Source: Coriolopsis trogii
Taxonomy: Eukaryota > Basidiomycota > Agaricomycetes > Polyporales > Polyporaceae
Direction: 5' to 3'
Assembly: GCA_020543525.1 (NCBI GenBank)
Contig: JAHYIO010000003.1
Span: 2,604,001 to 2,668,000, forward strand
Length of the DNA: 64,000 nt
The notes under the pieces are model-generated. The model was not told where the DNA came from and searched no databases. It saw only the letters and a list, made by a program, of their open reading frames with translations. How positions within the stretch are numbered: position 1 is the stretch's first letter; each line of letters starts with the position of its first letter. Below are positions 24,336 to 35,525 of the stretch, piece after piece. The translations under genes and the position numbers were made by a program.

Positions 24336-26913
24336 GCCCAACACAATCGAACTCGACAGACAGCAATTACCGCGAGGGTAACAAAAAGCCAAAAATTCCT
24401 CTTTGGAAGCATTGCTCAAGGTCAGAAACCCCGCGCACAGCGCTCGCAACCAGCACGCTCTCGAAGGCGGCAGGACCACACCACATTCCCCCGCATCTGC
24501 CGCCGTCCATCGCTCAGACGGGAACCATTCAACGACGCAGTCTCGCTAACCTCTGCTCCTCGTACTTTCCCCAGTTACCCGAGGATTTCCGCCACCACAC
24601 CCTGCTGCCCTTCACCTGCCCGCACCCTCAAGGGGCCAAAGACAGTGTCATAACACACCGGAGACACACGCCTCCCAGACATGGATGGTCGCCCGACAAG
24701 TCTCCTGGCAAACATCCTCTCGTGCGCCCCACAAGGGGCACACGCTCAGAGTACCGCTCTTTGCGTCCACAAATCCCGACATCCAATCCGCCTCACCTCC
24801 CTGATCGTGATGCCCGCCAGCCCCGAAGCGCACAGCAAAAGCATAAGCACGACGCACCACAGCTCCTCGCCAGCAGCCCTACACATCACCCCCAACGTGC
24901 ACACTCACGCCCGCCGCAGACAGCACCTGCCAGGGAACACACGCACGACGACCGACTGCACTGCCCCACACGCCGGACGAACCGGGCGCGTTTTCACCAG
25001 CGACATCGAGAACGAATCTCTGTTACAGCATCCCGTAGGAACCGCAACTTCGCCAGACGCGGGGCCGAGTCTGACATCGCCATACGGGTCCTTTGCAAGT
25101 GCGCTACAACGGTGGAGAGTGCGGCAAGGGCGGTACCAGGCTACCGGGTCGGCGGAGAAGAGTGCTGCCGCACCTGCGCGCATCGGGTTTCTCGTGCTGG
25201 ACGAAGCATGGGGAGGGCGGAGACAAGACTGGACGAAGGGCGCGAAACACACGTCTTCGCGGCCGTACCTGAATAACGAGGATGGTCCTGTAAACTATCC
25301 GACGGTCCAGAGGTCCAGGTGGGTGCTGGCGCGTGCCTGCGCAGTGCACATTGTCGCGAGACAAGGTCCAAGCAACTAAGTCATCAAAGCGCGGTGGAGG
25401 TTAGGATAGTGCGCCGCGGGCGACAGAGCCCTCCTTCCTGTATGGGAAGGGCGGGAGTTGGGGGCGGCTGGGCAAGCATGGAGGGGCTATACGTACGGCA
25501 GACACGAAGTCCACCGCCGCACATCCGCCCCTCCCCGTACGTATCTTCCAGGCCAAACAAGTAAACGCACCTGTCTCTCAAACACGGCGGCCTGCGTGCA
25601 TGTGCACCCGGCATCTCTCCCAGCCATACCTACAACCATGCCACCTGCTGTGTCTTTCTGTCTAATCTCTTGCTATTCCGGTCGACGGTCCATACTCCGT
25701 GCTCCGGTGCCTCTGCGTAGCGAAGCCATGCTTCTTTTGCTGCGTATGCCAACGCTTCCAGGCATCCGATCCTGCGAGGCAGCGGTCTGGAGAAGAGACC
25801 GCGCACCGCGCAGGGCCACCTGCGGCGAGCCAAAGTCGGCGCAAATCTCACCGGGGTTGGAAGACGCCCCCATGCGGAAACCCTGTGGTCCCGAGGACGC
25901 CTCCCGCGAGCGAGTCAAAAGACTCTGGGCTCATTGTACTCTGTATGGAGGCTCGGCTACTCCACTAGAGTGAGAGCATGCGCCGTGAAAGTCGCACACA
26001 TAAGAGAAACGAGAAAGGGGCACTGGTCGCAGAATCAAGGGAGGAGAGCAATGGAAGGCAAATTGACCTCATACGAGGTCTGTACGTAGCCGACCTGTCG
26101 TCACCGCCCGGGGTGACTGCTAATCCAGTGTGCGTGGTCCACTATCCCAAGGAGAAACGACTCATGATGGTCCCGCGACGCTTCCCTAGCGCTCACGAGT
26201 GAAGCCTGTGTCTGCAACGGGAGGGATCTCGCGCGTGCCGGCGTCACTTACCCTCTCTGTCGCTGCTGAGCCCATCCGCGGAGCACACGCATAAGCGGTG
26301 CTCTGTATGTAGCAGATGAAGAGCACAACAGGAGCAAAGGCGGGGTCCCGAAGCGACGCTAGCGGAGATCTGTACGTGCTCTCGAGGCAGACAAGACATT
26401 GGAACACACGTGAGACACGTTCCGAGGATGCGATAAGGAGTCGCTCTCTCGGGGTCGAGGCGGACGAGTGTCTGGATATAGCAACCGGAACGGGGACGAC
26501 ACCACTCACGAGACCCAGACGACGTGAACGTGCGCACCTGTCCAGCGTAACCAATCTGTGTACGATGACGCGGCATTGCTCGACCGCCATGTCCTTCCAT
26601 ACCGCATGCATCCCAGAGCCGAGGATGAGTACGAATGTACCCGGATATCACTTAGGGTTAGATCACACTCCGGGTTAGAGAGTGGATTATGTGGCTGAGG
26701 CGACGCGTCGGCGACTGGCAGAGCAGGACTGATCGACTGGAACGAGGACCCGGAGCGTTGTGGGGTCATCGGAAGAGCACAGTGGTTGGCAGAGGAGTAG
26801 GAGCTGAGGGTGGAGAGAGGCTCTTGCATGCAGAGGCGATGCGAGTGTCGTCGACGAGAACAGGCGGTGAGAGAGAGCAGTCGACGGGACCGACGCACCT
26901 CTAAGTATCCCTC

Positions 26914-26958
26914 CATTGGCGCCCGACAAACAACACGTCAACAAACATTGGCGCCCGA
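26914..26958. repeat. Direct repeat cattggcgcccga, two copies
   Basis: The 13-mer cattggcgcccga occurs at 26914-26926 and again at 26946-26958, 32 bases apart. Its core tggcgccc resembles the tRNA-primer binding sites of some LTR retroelements, and cgagtcggactcggcga follows the second copy. No LTR or gag-pol sequence could be linked to it. Confidence 0.6.
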
Positions 26959-27101
26959 GTCGGACTCGGCGACCAGCTGCAGAGTTGAAGTCGAGATGGC
27001 ATAGGTATATAAGTTAACATCATAGTGTTACACAGGTACCTCAGAACGTCAACTATCACGAAGCAACTTGTACTAGTATTACTGGCTATATCTTGAGTCA
27101 C

Positions 27102-28707
27102 TCACTCCTGTGTCGCGGCAGGTTCCCCAATCGTCGTACCCTCCGTCCCTGGCGTTTGGGCCTCCGAGCCATGAACGCTCTGCGCAGAGTGCAACAGCGT
27201 CTCCTGGCCTGGCTGCACGTGGGGTTGCAACTCCTCCTGGTGCACTCCACGCTTCTCCAGCGCATAAGCCCTACAAGCCTCGCGACTGTGGATGAGCCGC
27301 GGGTCGTTCCGGTCCCATGCATGAATCGTGAATCCAGGGAAGTTGTACTCGAGCAGCTCTTTCAAATCGGGCAGCATGAGTGGGTCGGGACTGTACGTTC
27401 CGCTGTTGTTGTCGATGACGAGCTCCCACTGAATTTGATCGTCAGGAGTGTCGTCCGAGAACTGATCCCATCCACCCTGAGGGCGGGGGTGGAACTCGCC
27501 CGAGTAACGGACCGCAGGGGCGCAGTTCGAGTGCAACGCGTGCTTGGAGGCGAAGTCCACAAAGAACGCAGCCCCGGTCTCTGAGAACCGGAACGAGTCG
27601 TCCTCGACCGCGATGATGTAGGTGTACACCGCCGGCTTAACGCGATGCGCGAACGGCTGAGATGTGGACGCATCCGCGTTCGTTCCTGGATGTGGCAAGG
27701 GCGCGAATACGTGGCGATTGGGGCTGGACGTCCCGTCTGGCTTGCCAACGCTGCCGTGCAACAGGAGGCGGAAGACGTCTTGGGGACCATCGATGATTCC
27801 AAACCCGTTCGTGGTCGAGCGGGCGTAGAGCATACGGTGCCCAGCCTGGATTGTTGAGCGGACAGCAATAGAAGCCGGTCCTTGGAATATGGCCTGGGCG
27901 GCTTTGTAGGAGCGGTTCCAATGCTGGACCGTGTCTCCAAAGAACATACGAACGCCCTTGATGTACAACTTCCATGTCGAGTACAATCGCGTGTCGTTCA
28001 GGTTGGTCAGGCGGCCGATGGTAGGGGAGAAGTGGCGCGAGAAGCGTATGGGGCCGTCGAAGATGTACTGCCTCCTCTCCGCTTTGTGGTCGGTGGAAGG
28101 CGTCGACTCGATCTAGTCGTTGACATTCAGTGCCCTGCTCTGGCGCGACTATGTAGAACTTACATTCAACCAGAAAGTCCCTCTGTTCTTCCGGATAGAC
28201 TGACTTTCGATCGTACACTCCTTTGCCCCAGGAGACACTGAAATGGAGAACTTGCCGATGTGGTCATCGGTGATGTTGCCCACGTCCTTATCGAGAACGT
28301 CGACGACGAGCGTCGCGTTACTGGGAACGTTCTTGACCTTCCACAGCTCGTTCCACACAGGCGCGAGCGTATTAGGCTTTACAGTAGATCTGGAGCATCA
28401 CGAGCACAACCGAGATCAGTTCGTGGTTGGTTGGGCTTGGCGTTGGACCAACAGCTCACACAAAGGATAGCTTGTCGTCCAACTTCGCGACAAAGTACGG
28501 GTCGGCCGACCCGACGACGTCCATTTTGGGCAGCCCCGACGCTCCGATGAACTGGACAGTGAGGTCGACAAAGTGGCGGACATCTGAGTGGTCATGGACG
28601 AATGCGGACGCTGCGTCCTTGGCCTCGACCTTGGCGCGCGACACGGCGTTGTGGAGCGAGCCGACGAGCTGCGACATCTGAATCGGATTTCTGCGCCCGC
28701 CAGGCAT
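27102..28707 (-). CDS. C2-domain protein of unknown function (basidiomycete type)
   Basis: The N-terminal part holds a C2 domain: DLTVQFIGASGLPKMDVVGSADPYFVAKL, then, after an intron at about 28389-28458, NTLAPVWNELWKV, ATLVVDVLDKDVG and DDHIGKFSISV. Aspartates in the first and third calcium-binding loops (KMDVVGSADPY, LDKDVGNITDD) are kept, so Ca2+-dependent lipid binding is plausible. The C-terminal 300 residues have no domain that I recognise. They include YIKGVRMFFGDTVQHWN, an IIDGPQDVFRLLLHG segment and ELLEYNFPGFTIHAWDRND, ending TIGEPAATQE. The layout recalls basidiomycete C2 proteins of about 480-500 residues whose role is unknown. The start is the ATG at 28707, with MSQLVGSLHNAV at 28677 as an alternative. 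Confidence 0.78.
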
Positions 28708-29487
28708 GGGAGTCGAGTGATATCGCGATGGCGAGCGACGATAGCGGTTTGGTATGCAAGTGGGCTCGTCACAGGTGGCAAGAGAGTACTCACGGTAGCG
28801 CGTTCGTGTGCGTACTTATGTAGTATAGGAGTGCAGCTCGCAAGGAAGCCGAGAAACCGTCTCCGAATCGCACTGTCGGAGAGCTTGTCAAATCCAAAAG
28901 GTGGCGCGGCTAACACCGCCTCCGCGCGCGCACCACAGCCTACGGTCGTCCACGGTTCTCCATGCTCCGTCAACGTCCGAGTGCTATTCAACTTGCCTGT
29001 CTTTTTCCAGCAACACTCCAGGGGCAGTGCCACCGGCGAAACCTGTTCAACTCGAGCCTTTCAGGCTCGGAAACTACAGTGATGCATCATTGTACCGCGC
29101 CTTAAGATTTGAGCGCGCATTTCGCCACTGAGCAGACGATCCTCGCACGCATAGAAAAGAGTGAACGGGAGGCCATGTCTTAGATTGAGACGAGCTTGAT
29201 TGACAGAGTATATAGAGCCCAAGATGAGAGACTGCGAGTTACGATTGGCGGGCGTCTATGAATCGGGCATGGGAAGGTGTGTACGTTAACTGCTCATGTT
29301 GTCGTCCACCTCGACATTGTCCTCCCACCTTCAAATCTGTAACTCGGCCGGTGCTCAACTCAGACTCTGTCCTCTCATCACCTCATTGCTTCCGTCATCC
29401 CTGCTCACCCCAGTACGTGGCCGAACTGTTATACAGATGGAAGTATGCAATGAGAATTTAGTGCGCTTGCAAATTCAAAGCTAGGCC
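28708..29487. other. Intergenic region upstream of the C2 gene
   Basis: About 780 bases. The minus strand is open for roughly 85 codons ahead of the C2-protein start without family signature, and the rest has no coding signal. Likely promoter and 5' leader of the C2 gene. Confidence 0.4.
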
Positions 29488-30532
29488 ATGCGTGTCGCTC
29501 AACACTCTGAGGCTGGGCGGGACGCCAATGGTTCTCGTGCAAAGTCCTTTGGACACGAAGCTCGCGCAACGAACTGTCGTTCATTCACCTTCGACAGCCT
29601 CGCCCGTCTCCTCGTCCTTGAACCTCGTGGCCGATCATTTGCCGAAAATATCCTACCTCCCGCAGACTTTGATCCCCCTCGCGATCGCTTTATAGTAATA
29701 ACTCGAGACGGAGCGGATGACTCACGGTTTCCCTCCATGATACCCAACACTCTGTTGCTGTCATTTTGATCGGCCTAGAATGGGCGTTATCTGTCCATGT
29801 AGACGGCTCACCAAAAACTTACCAGGACTCGCATTCCGCCTCCTTCTTGACGACATTTTCGGTCCACCTGCCGATAGTCGCAGCGACCTATCAGAGGAGG
29901 GAACCCGTGTCCTGACGGAGCTACAGGCAGACGATATCCGCCGTCACGTACCAGCCAACTCCGCCATATTTATGGGACGATTCAGTCAAGCGCCCTTGGA
30001 TCATATCGAATCTTTCGACAATGGCAGAACTGGTCATTGCGTTGCATCTGCGGACGTGCAACTCAAACTAGTAGATCTGAACGGTTCGCCGAGGATTATT
30101 CGCCTTCCGGATGTTAGCTCGGCTGTTGACGCGACTCAGGCCTATGCAACGACTACATTTCCCGTAAGCCCGAGGAGACGAAAGCCATCACGACTGAGAC
30201 CCTGGCGTCCACCTACCTTCATAACAGTACTAGTCAATTTTCCGAGCCAGAATGTATATGGCTCAATGACCGTCAAGTTGGCACACCACATTGTATCGTG
30301 CGGTCACCCGTGGTATGGCGCTCATGCTAGGTCGCGGCTGGAAGAACAGCGTCAGTCGATTTCGCACCCAATCATTCCTGATCATCCCAAGCTTGTCTCA
30401 AACGCGCAAGGGGTGCAAGGAATGAGGACACGCCAGAAACGCTCTCTCGTTGCACAGCATGTACAGCCGTGTCACCATATGGCACTCACCTTCGAATCAA
30501 CCATCGTGACTGCCCAGAACGGCGTCGGATGA
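29488..30532 (+). pseudogene. Decayed copy of the deaminase-family gene (copy 1, lacks the deaminase motifs)
   Basis: The protein pieces match the N-terminal and middle modules of the copies at 51.6 and 53.4 kb. FDSLARLL with GRSFAENILPPADFDP (29600-29680) corresponds to the N-terminal module. AFRLLLDDIFGPPADSRSDL with LTELQ (29830-29930) corresponds to the middle module. The two lie in different frames, and about 40 residues between them are missing, so the gene is frameshifted and deleted. Downstream sequence to 30532 stays open but shows neither HAE nor PCxxC. No start with family similarity is seen. I call it a pseudogene. Expression of the 250-codon ORF starting at 29780 cannot be excluded. 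Confidence 0.6.
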
Positions 30533-30717
30533 ACGTATACGTATGCACCGTCATTGCCAGTCGTCATCACCAGCCCTAGGCGACCTCTAGATTTGCTGTG
30601 ATCAATCCCGCCAAGGTTAGGCTCGTCTATAAAAGCTTGCGCATGCTCACCCACAGGCGGAACAGGAGTCATACTGCTACCTCACTCGCACCAAGCTGAT
30701 CGCAGAATAACTTCAGG

Positions 30718-32075
30718 ATGCTCACTCGCCGCACCCTCTTCGCCGCTCTCACCGCAGCATCTGCCTCCCCGTTCGTCCTAGGCGCATGCGAGTGCGGGTA
30801 CCAGCTCAGGGCGTACGGGAACAGCTACTTCCGCACCCTCCTCGACGCAGACTTTACGACCATCCCGCTCTCCGGAACCGCCACGTCCTCTTCCTGGCTC
30901 TCCAACTACGGCTTCTTCATCGCCGACGGCTACCAGGTCGGCGGTCGGTCCTCTCAGCCGGACGCGACGGTTCCCATAGGCAGCTTCCGGAACGTGCGCA
31001 TCAACAACCACGTCCTCGAGCTCGTCGTCCCCGGGGGACAGAAGATCACGAACGGCGGCACGACGAGCAACGCGCAGCTCGAAGGGCCGTCGAACATCGT
31101 GACTGGCGTCTTCACCCTGAACGCGCAGATTGACCCGGTCGTCGGGACTTGCCAGTCCATCGTGGGTGTTTCACAAAGAATGCAGCCGGGGCTGCAGTCA
31201 ACGCGCTCCGATACTTGGCCGGTAACTGACTAATGCGCGCAGTTCACGTACCACGGAAACACCGGGACTCAGGACGAGCAGGATATCGAGATCCTCGGAG
31301 CCTACTTGTACAACCAGGACCCTAACGGCACCCCGCCGGGCATCGAGCTGACCGTGCGTATTCAAAGATCGTCCTCTACAAACTCTCTCTGACAGGTTCA
31401 CGGCATAGAACTGGGATCCGACGGACCCCAACAACGAGCGGCGCGACTCCCGCATCGACCCCTTCACAGCCGATCCAGCTGCTGGATTCCACAACTACAC
31501 GTGAGTGAGCCCTTATGCCGCCGATGGGTGTTACTCCTGCTCAACGAACGCTGCACAGAATCTCCTGGCTTCCCAGTGGCACGCAATACTACATGGACTC
31601 CACCGCGCTCGACAGCCCCGCCCTCTACTGTAAGAGTCCGCACTCCGGGAGGACCTGAGATACTGACCTAAACCTTCACAGCTTCCAAGAACCCCTCGGC
31701 GGTGATAGTCAACCACTGTAAGTCTCTCCCTTGTACATAGCCCTCATAAAGTCGAGAGCTGACCACGTACCACGTACCATACGCAGGGACGAACGGCGAT
31801 CGTGAGTGCCAAGCGCTACCTTCGCGTCTTTGTCCCTGGATCGCAGTCAGCACTTCACACTGACTCCGCCCCTCAGCTGCATTCACCTACGGACCTCCGA
31901 CACGGGACGCCATCTTGAAGGGTGAGCCACGTTCCTCTCGTATCACACACCCAGGTCCTCGCGAAACCTTTGCTGACTCCGATATACAGTCAGGCGCATC
32001 ACCGCCTACTACTCGCAGCAAGGCCAGACGGGCCTGCCAGCTGGATGCAGCCAGGCGCAGGTTTGCGTCGTCTGA
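30718..32075 (+). CDS. Secreted glycoside hydrolase family 16 (concanavalin-like glucanase)
   Basis: A secreted beta-glucan-acting enzyme of the GH16 fold. The first exon encodes a signal peptide (MLTRRTLFAALTAASASPFVLG) followed by ACECGYQLRAYGNSYFRTLLDADF. After intron 1 the catalytic signature reads DEQDIEILGAYLY, fitting the GH16 ExDxE pattern with nucleophile and acid/base Glu. Later short exons give NWDPTDPNNERRDSRIDPF, FHNYTISWLPSGTQYYMD, AVIVNHWTNGDPAF and VRRITAYYSQQG, ending CSQAQVCVV at TGA 32073-32075. At least seven introns of 40-90 bases. Length is close to 300 residues. Whether it cuts laminarin-type or mixed-linkage glucan, or remodels the fungal wall, is not decidable. It is followed tail to tail by the PhoD gene. 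Confidence 0.87.
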
Positions 32076-32536
32076 GAGCTTTTGAGCCGAAGCAGATAGC
32101 GCTACATAGCAGTGGTGGGTAAGACTTAGTGTGTAAGACTCTTGCGAAACTGCAGTGCTTGATTGTGCTATCGTGCTCCTGTGTCTGCAGTGCGAGACAC
32201 CCAGTCAGACATCTCGCACTCTTGCTTGTTGACGAAAATGAGAAAAGACTTCGTTAAAGGGCGCATCGTATCGTAAGCATACAAAAGTCATCCTGCACAT
32301 AGTAGAGAGAACAAGTACACATCCCGACGGTCCACGGTCCACGGCTCGCGGTCTACAGTCAATGCTTCCACATCTATGCAAGTATCGCACACTGCCGACT
32401 GACCAACCGACGTCGGACAGTCACTAGTAGTCAAGTACCAGTACATCGTAGAACGTACATCTTGGCGTAACCAGAATCAGCATCCTGCGGAGAATGGGAA
32501 CCAACAGAGGGGAAGGCAGGTATCTATCAGGTCGCT
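32076..32536. other. Convergent intergenic region GH16 / PhoD
   Basis: About 460 bases of 3' flanking sequence for both genes. It contains short direct repeats around 32327-32355 (ggtccacggtccacggctcgcggtc). No gene seen. Confidence 0.45.
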
Positions 32537-35101
32537 CTAGAACCACTTGCTCGGCTTGATGCCGATTCGGTCAAGCATGCCCTTGAAAGACTGGGGGACA
32601 AGTGCACCGAGGGCAGTCGACAGCTGCAGCTTGACGGGCTTGCCGGCTACCTCCAGTCTAGATGGATGCATCGTCAGACATACACACACATACGTGAGGT
32701 CGAGGAAGGAGCTCACGTGTACGCAGACTTGCCGTTGATCATGATATCTATCCTGACCACAGGGTGCTGGGAGTCTCTAGTGTCGACCTCGATCGAAGAC
32801 CTATAAGACTGTGTCAGACATTTACTGTTGACGGGAAGCGACTAACGACCTTACCACTTGTAGTTGCCTTCTGCAATATACTTGATCACCTTCTCTTTCG
32901 GCACCTCGACCACATACGAGATGACCTCCTGACTCCCATCTTCCGCAACGATGACCTCCTCCCTCGTCTTATTCACGACTTCCTCGCTACGAGGGAGTAG
33001 GGTGCGGATGAACGGCACGTAGAACATGCTCATCGGGCTCGTCGAGATCTCGAGCACGTTGTGCCCCAAGTCTCCGCTCTCAAACTCAATGGCGGCGAAC
33101 TCGTGACGATCACCCGAAAGGAGAATGACGTTGGGCACGGTGTGGAGGGCGCTCAAAAGAGCCGCCTTCTCCACCGGGAAGCCTGCCCATGTCTCGAACG
33201 TGCCCTCGTACGTCCAGAGCGACGTGAAGGGCACAGACGTCACGATGAATTTGAAGACGGCGGTGTTGTTGACCTGTAGGCAAATGGTACGGGCAATCAG
33301 CCAATATGCTTCCTGGCATCGGCCATGCGTGAACAGACCTTGCCAAGCCAGTCGTAGAGTGCGGCCAGCTGCTGGTCACCGAGCATAGTGTGCGTAGTGG
33401 GATCACCGACCGTGATGTCGGAACGATATCTGCGGGTGTCCATCACGAAAAAGGCTGCGTCACCATAACGGAAGTCGTAGTAATACTGCCCCTCGGCAGG
33501 CGAATCAAAGTTCGCATGTGCGTTGTACAGCTCAAAGGCGTCAGAGGCATTCTGGAAGGGAACGTTTGAATCGTTCCCTTGCCCAACGTAGTTGTTGATG
33601 ATCTGTCCAGAATGTCAATGATGATGTGTAAAACAAGGAGCCTGGTGGCTCACCTCGTGATCATCGTAGGTATGGAAGATTGCTGTAGAATTTCCATCAG
33701 CGATGGTTTGGATCAAGATGATAGAGATGCAACATACGCAGGCGCTCATATACCTTGCGGAAGCTCGGGCTGTTGTAGTTACGACGGTAGAAGCGGCGGT
33801 AAGCCTCCTTGTCATCACCGAAATACACAGGAACATCGGCGTAAATGAAGTCCCCCAAGAAAAGCATAAACTCTGTCGGTACATCGGGCTTTTCCGCAAC
33901 CACTGGTGCGGTGACGTTGAGCAGGGTCTCGGTAATATTCTGCACAAGGCTGCTTGCTGCGGCCGAAGCAGATGCTGCTGAGGGCGACTGTGATGTAGAA
34001 GCAGACGAGGACGTCTCCGCTTGGGAGCTAGACGCCAACACACTGGCTGGAGCCGGGAGTTTCGACTCTGGCCACAGCGACTGAGCCAGAAGGTCAAAAC
34101 CCTTGATTCTCCTTGACTGGAACGGTGCATACGGAAAGTTGGGCGTCATGCACGAAGAGGCGACAAAGCGGAAGTTGGAGCCACTGTAGAATCGAGAATC
34201 CGGGAAGGTACGGAAGCGAATGGGTTCGGCAGGGTAGGGGAGAGCAGTGTGGTTGAGATCTTCGAACCTGTCTGAAAACGCCATGTATGTCAGTCTCTGC
34301 TGCGATTGTACGAATCAGTAACTAACACTCGTAGGTGGTGCTGGGCCAAAGGCCAGGCAGGCGAACTGTCTGGACCCAGTCCTGCTCTGCCGTGAGGTTC
34401 ACAAGGGGACCTTCGCGCCAAGCAGGTTCGGTAGACGCTTTCGTATTGGCCTGACGCCAGGCGACGCGGACGAGGTTTTCCGTGGCGTTGCTTGGAGGAG
34501 GATAGCGGATTACAATCTTGGCGGCATCGGGGGAGAGAGCACCGACACGAGTGAAGACGACGCCGGACGCATCATCGAAGTAGGGCACGGCAAGGAACTC
34601 GGCTACGGCGAGAAGGAGAAGGGTGTTGATGGCAAGGTTGGTGTAGCGAAGTGCGGGCACGGGAGAAGGGACGGAGAAGATCACGGTCTTGAGGGCAGAC
34701 CTCCACTGCAGCTGCGATGAGCTGCTGAACTCGAAGAAGCAGACTACAGGGACTCACATCAAGCGGCTCGCTTACTGGAACAATGATTGTTGTTTCTGAG
34801 ATGGTGACATCGGTCACGACATCACCGTTCTTTTCAGGCTTCTCCTGGACGGTGACGGTCTCCTCCTTGACGGCGACAACCTCTGTGTAGAGAGGGACGG
34901 AAGAACGCGCGGTAGCCGCGTAGAGAACGTACAGAGCAGGAATAATGTACTTGAGTTCGTTTTTTGGGAGCTGGGAGGGACGCGTTTAGAGGAGCTGCGG
35001 GAGTGGGTGGGTGCGCGACTTACGACTTCGAGGAAGAGATAGGCTAGGATGCGGTATAGAGTAGAGATGGCGGAGCTGGCGATGGCCGACGAGGCCGACA
35101 T
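32537..35101 (-). CDS. PhoD-like phosphatase (alkaline phosphatase D family), membrane-anchored
   Basis: A metal-dependent phosphoesterase of the PhoD/metallophosphatase fold. The N-terminus has membrane segments (ALYVLYAAT, and TNLAINTLLLLAVAEFLAVPYF at about 34565-34630) and a coiled linker rich in Val/Glu. The core shows FVASSCMTPNFPY, FLGDFIYADVPVYFGDD, FHTYDDHE (33640-33680), then YYYDFRYGDAAFFVMDTRRYRS, MLGDQQLAALYDWL and VILLSGDRHEFAAIEF (about 33075-33135). These are the motif order and metal ligands expected of PhoD proteins. The C-terminus DRIGIKPSKWF ends at TAG 32537-32539. About nine introns. A Ser/Ala-rich insertion (about 33950-34060) interrupts the core. It shares its upstream region with the formin gene. 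Confidence 0.87.
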
Positions 35102-35525
35102 GGCTGCAGAACGGCGCGCGCGGTGTGTCGTATGTGGTCGTGAGCGGGCGGGGGCGGGGCGGGGGCGAGGGCGAGGGCGAGGAGGAGGAGAGAGAGGCTC
35201 GTGGCTGCCGGCGTGATGTCAGTCTCCAGTGGACGCTGCTGGTCGGGCGCCTTGCCTGATATGGGCAACGGAGAGAGGATCGCAACCGCCTGAGCGAGTT
35301 CTGTCTGCGAACCATCCCACCCAGTCCATCTGCGCCTTCTCTGGCCGCCGCATCCTGGACGACTCAGGCTTTGACGACCCTCATGAGTCTCTGACTGGCC
35401 TTGGATGTACACCGCTCCTTTTCTCATTTATACACTCTATCTCGCACCCCCACCCGAGTCCCTGATTAACGCGGTCTCGGATCGACCGCCCCCGCCAGAC
35501 ACTCCTTCCCTGCACGGTCCTCGTC
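35102..35525. promoter_or_regulatory. Divergent promoter region, PhoD phosphatase / formin
   Basis: 424 bases between divergent starts. The PhoD side has a (gcgagg)n-like GA-rich run at 35155-35190, and the formin side is C-rich before the ATG. Inference from layout. Confidence 0.4.

Larger units (their letters stand above)
23828..27101. other. 3.3 kb gene-poor region without a recognisable gene
   Basis: No ORF here shows a family motif, and the longest (24681-25379, 232 codons) has a low-complexity His/Arg/Thr/Ser composition typical of chance reading through C/A-rich DNA. Composition is patchy, with AT-richer sequence at 23990-24230 and 27000-27085 and GC-rich sequence between. It contains a 15-base C homopolymer and a duplicated 13-mer, annotated separately. 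It may be decayed repeat DNA or non-coding transcription. No terminal repeats were found. Confidence 0.5.

Noticed and set aside
24681..25379. 232-codon plus-strand ORF in the gene-poor region
   Set aside because: His/Thr/Arg/Ser-rich, no domain, and overlapping frames are also open; left as unsupported.
26650..26680. Telomere-like ttagggttag
   Set aside because: Single unit only, not a tandem array.
26244..26916. Overlapping minus-strand ORFs that might be exons of a membrane protein
   Set aside because: Some segments look faintly protein-like, but no consistent splice chain or family signature could be built.
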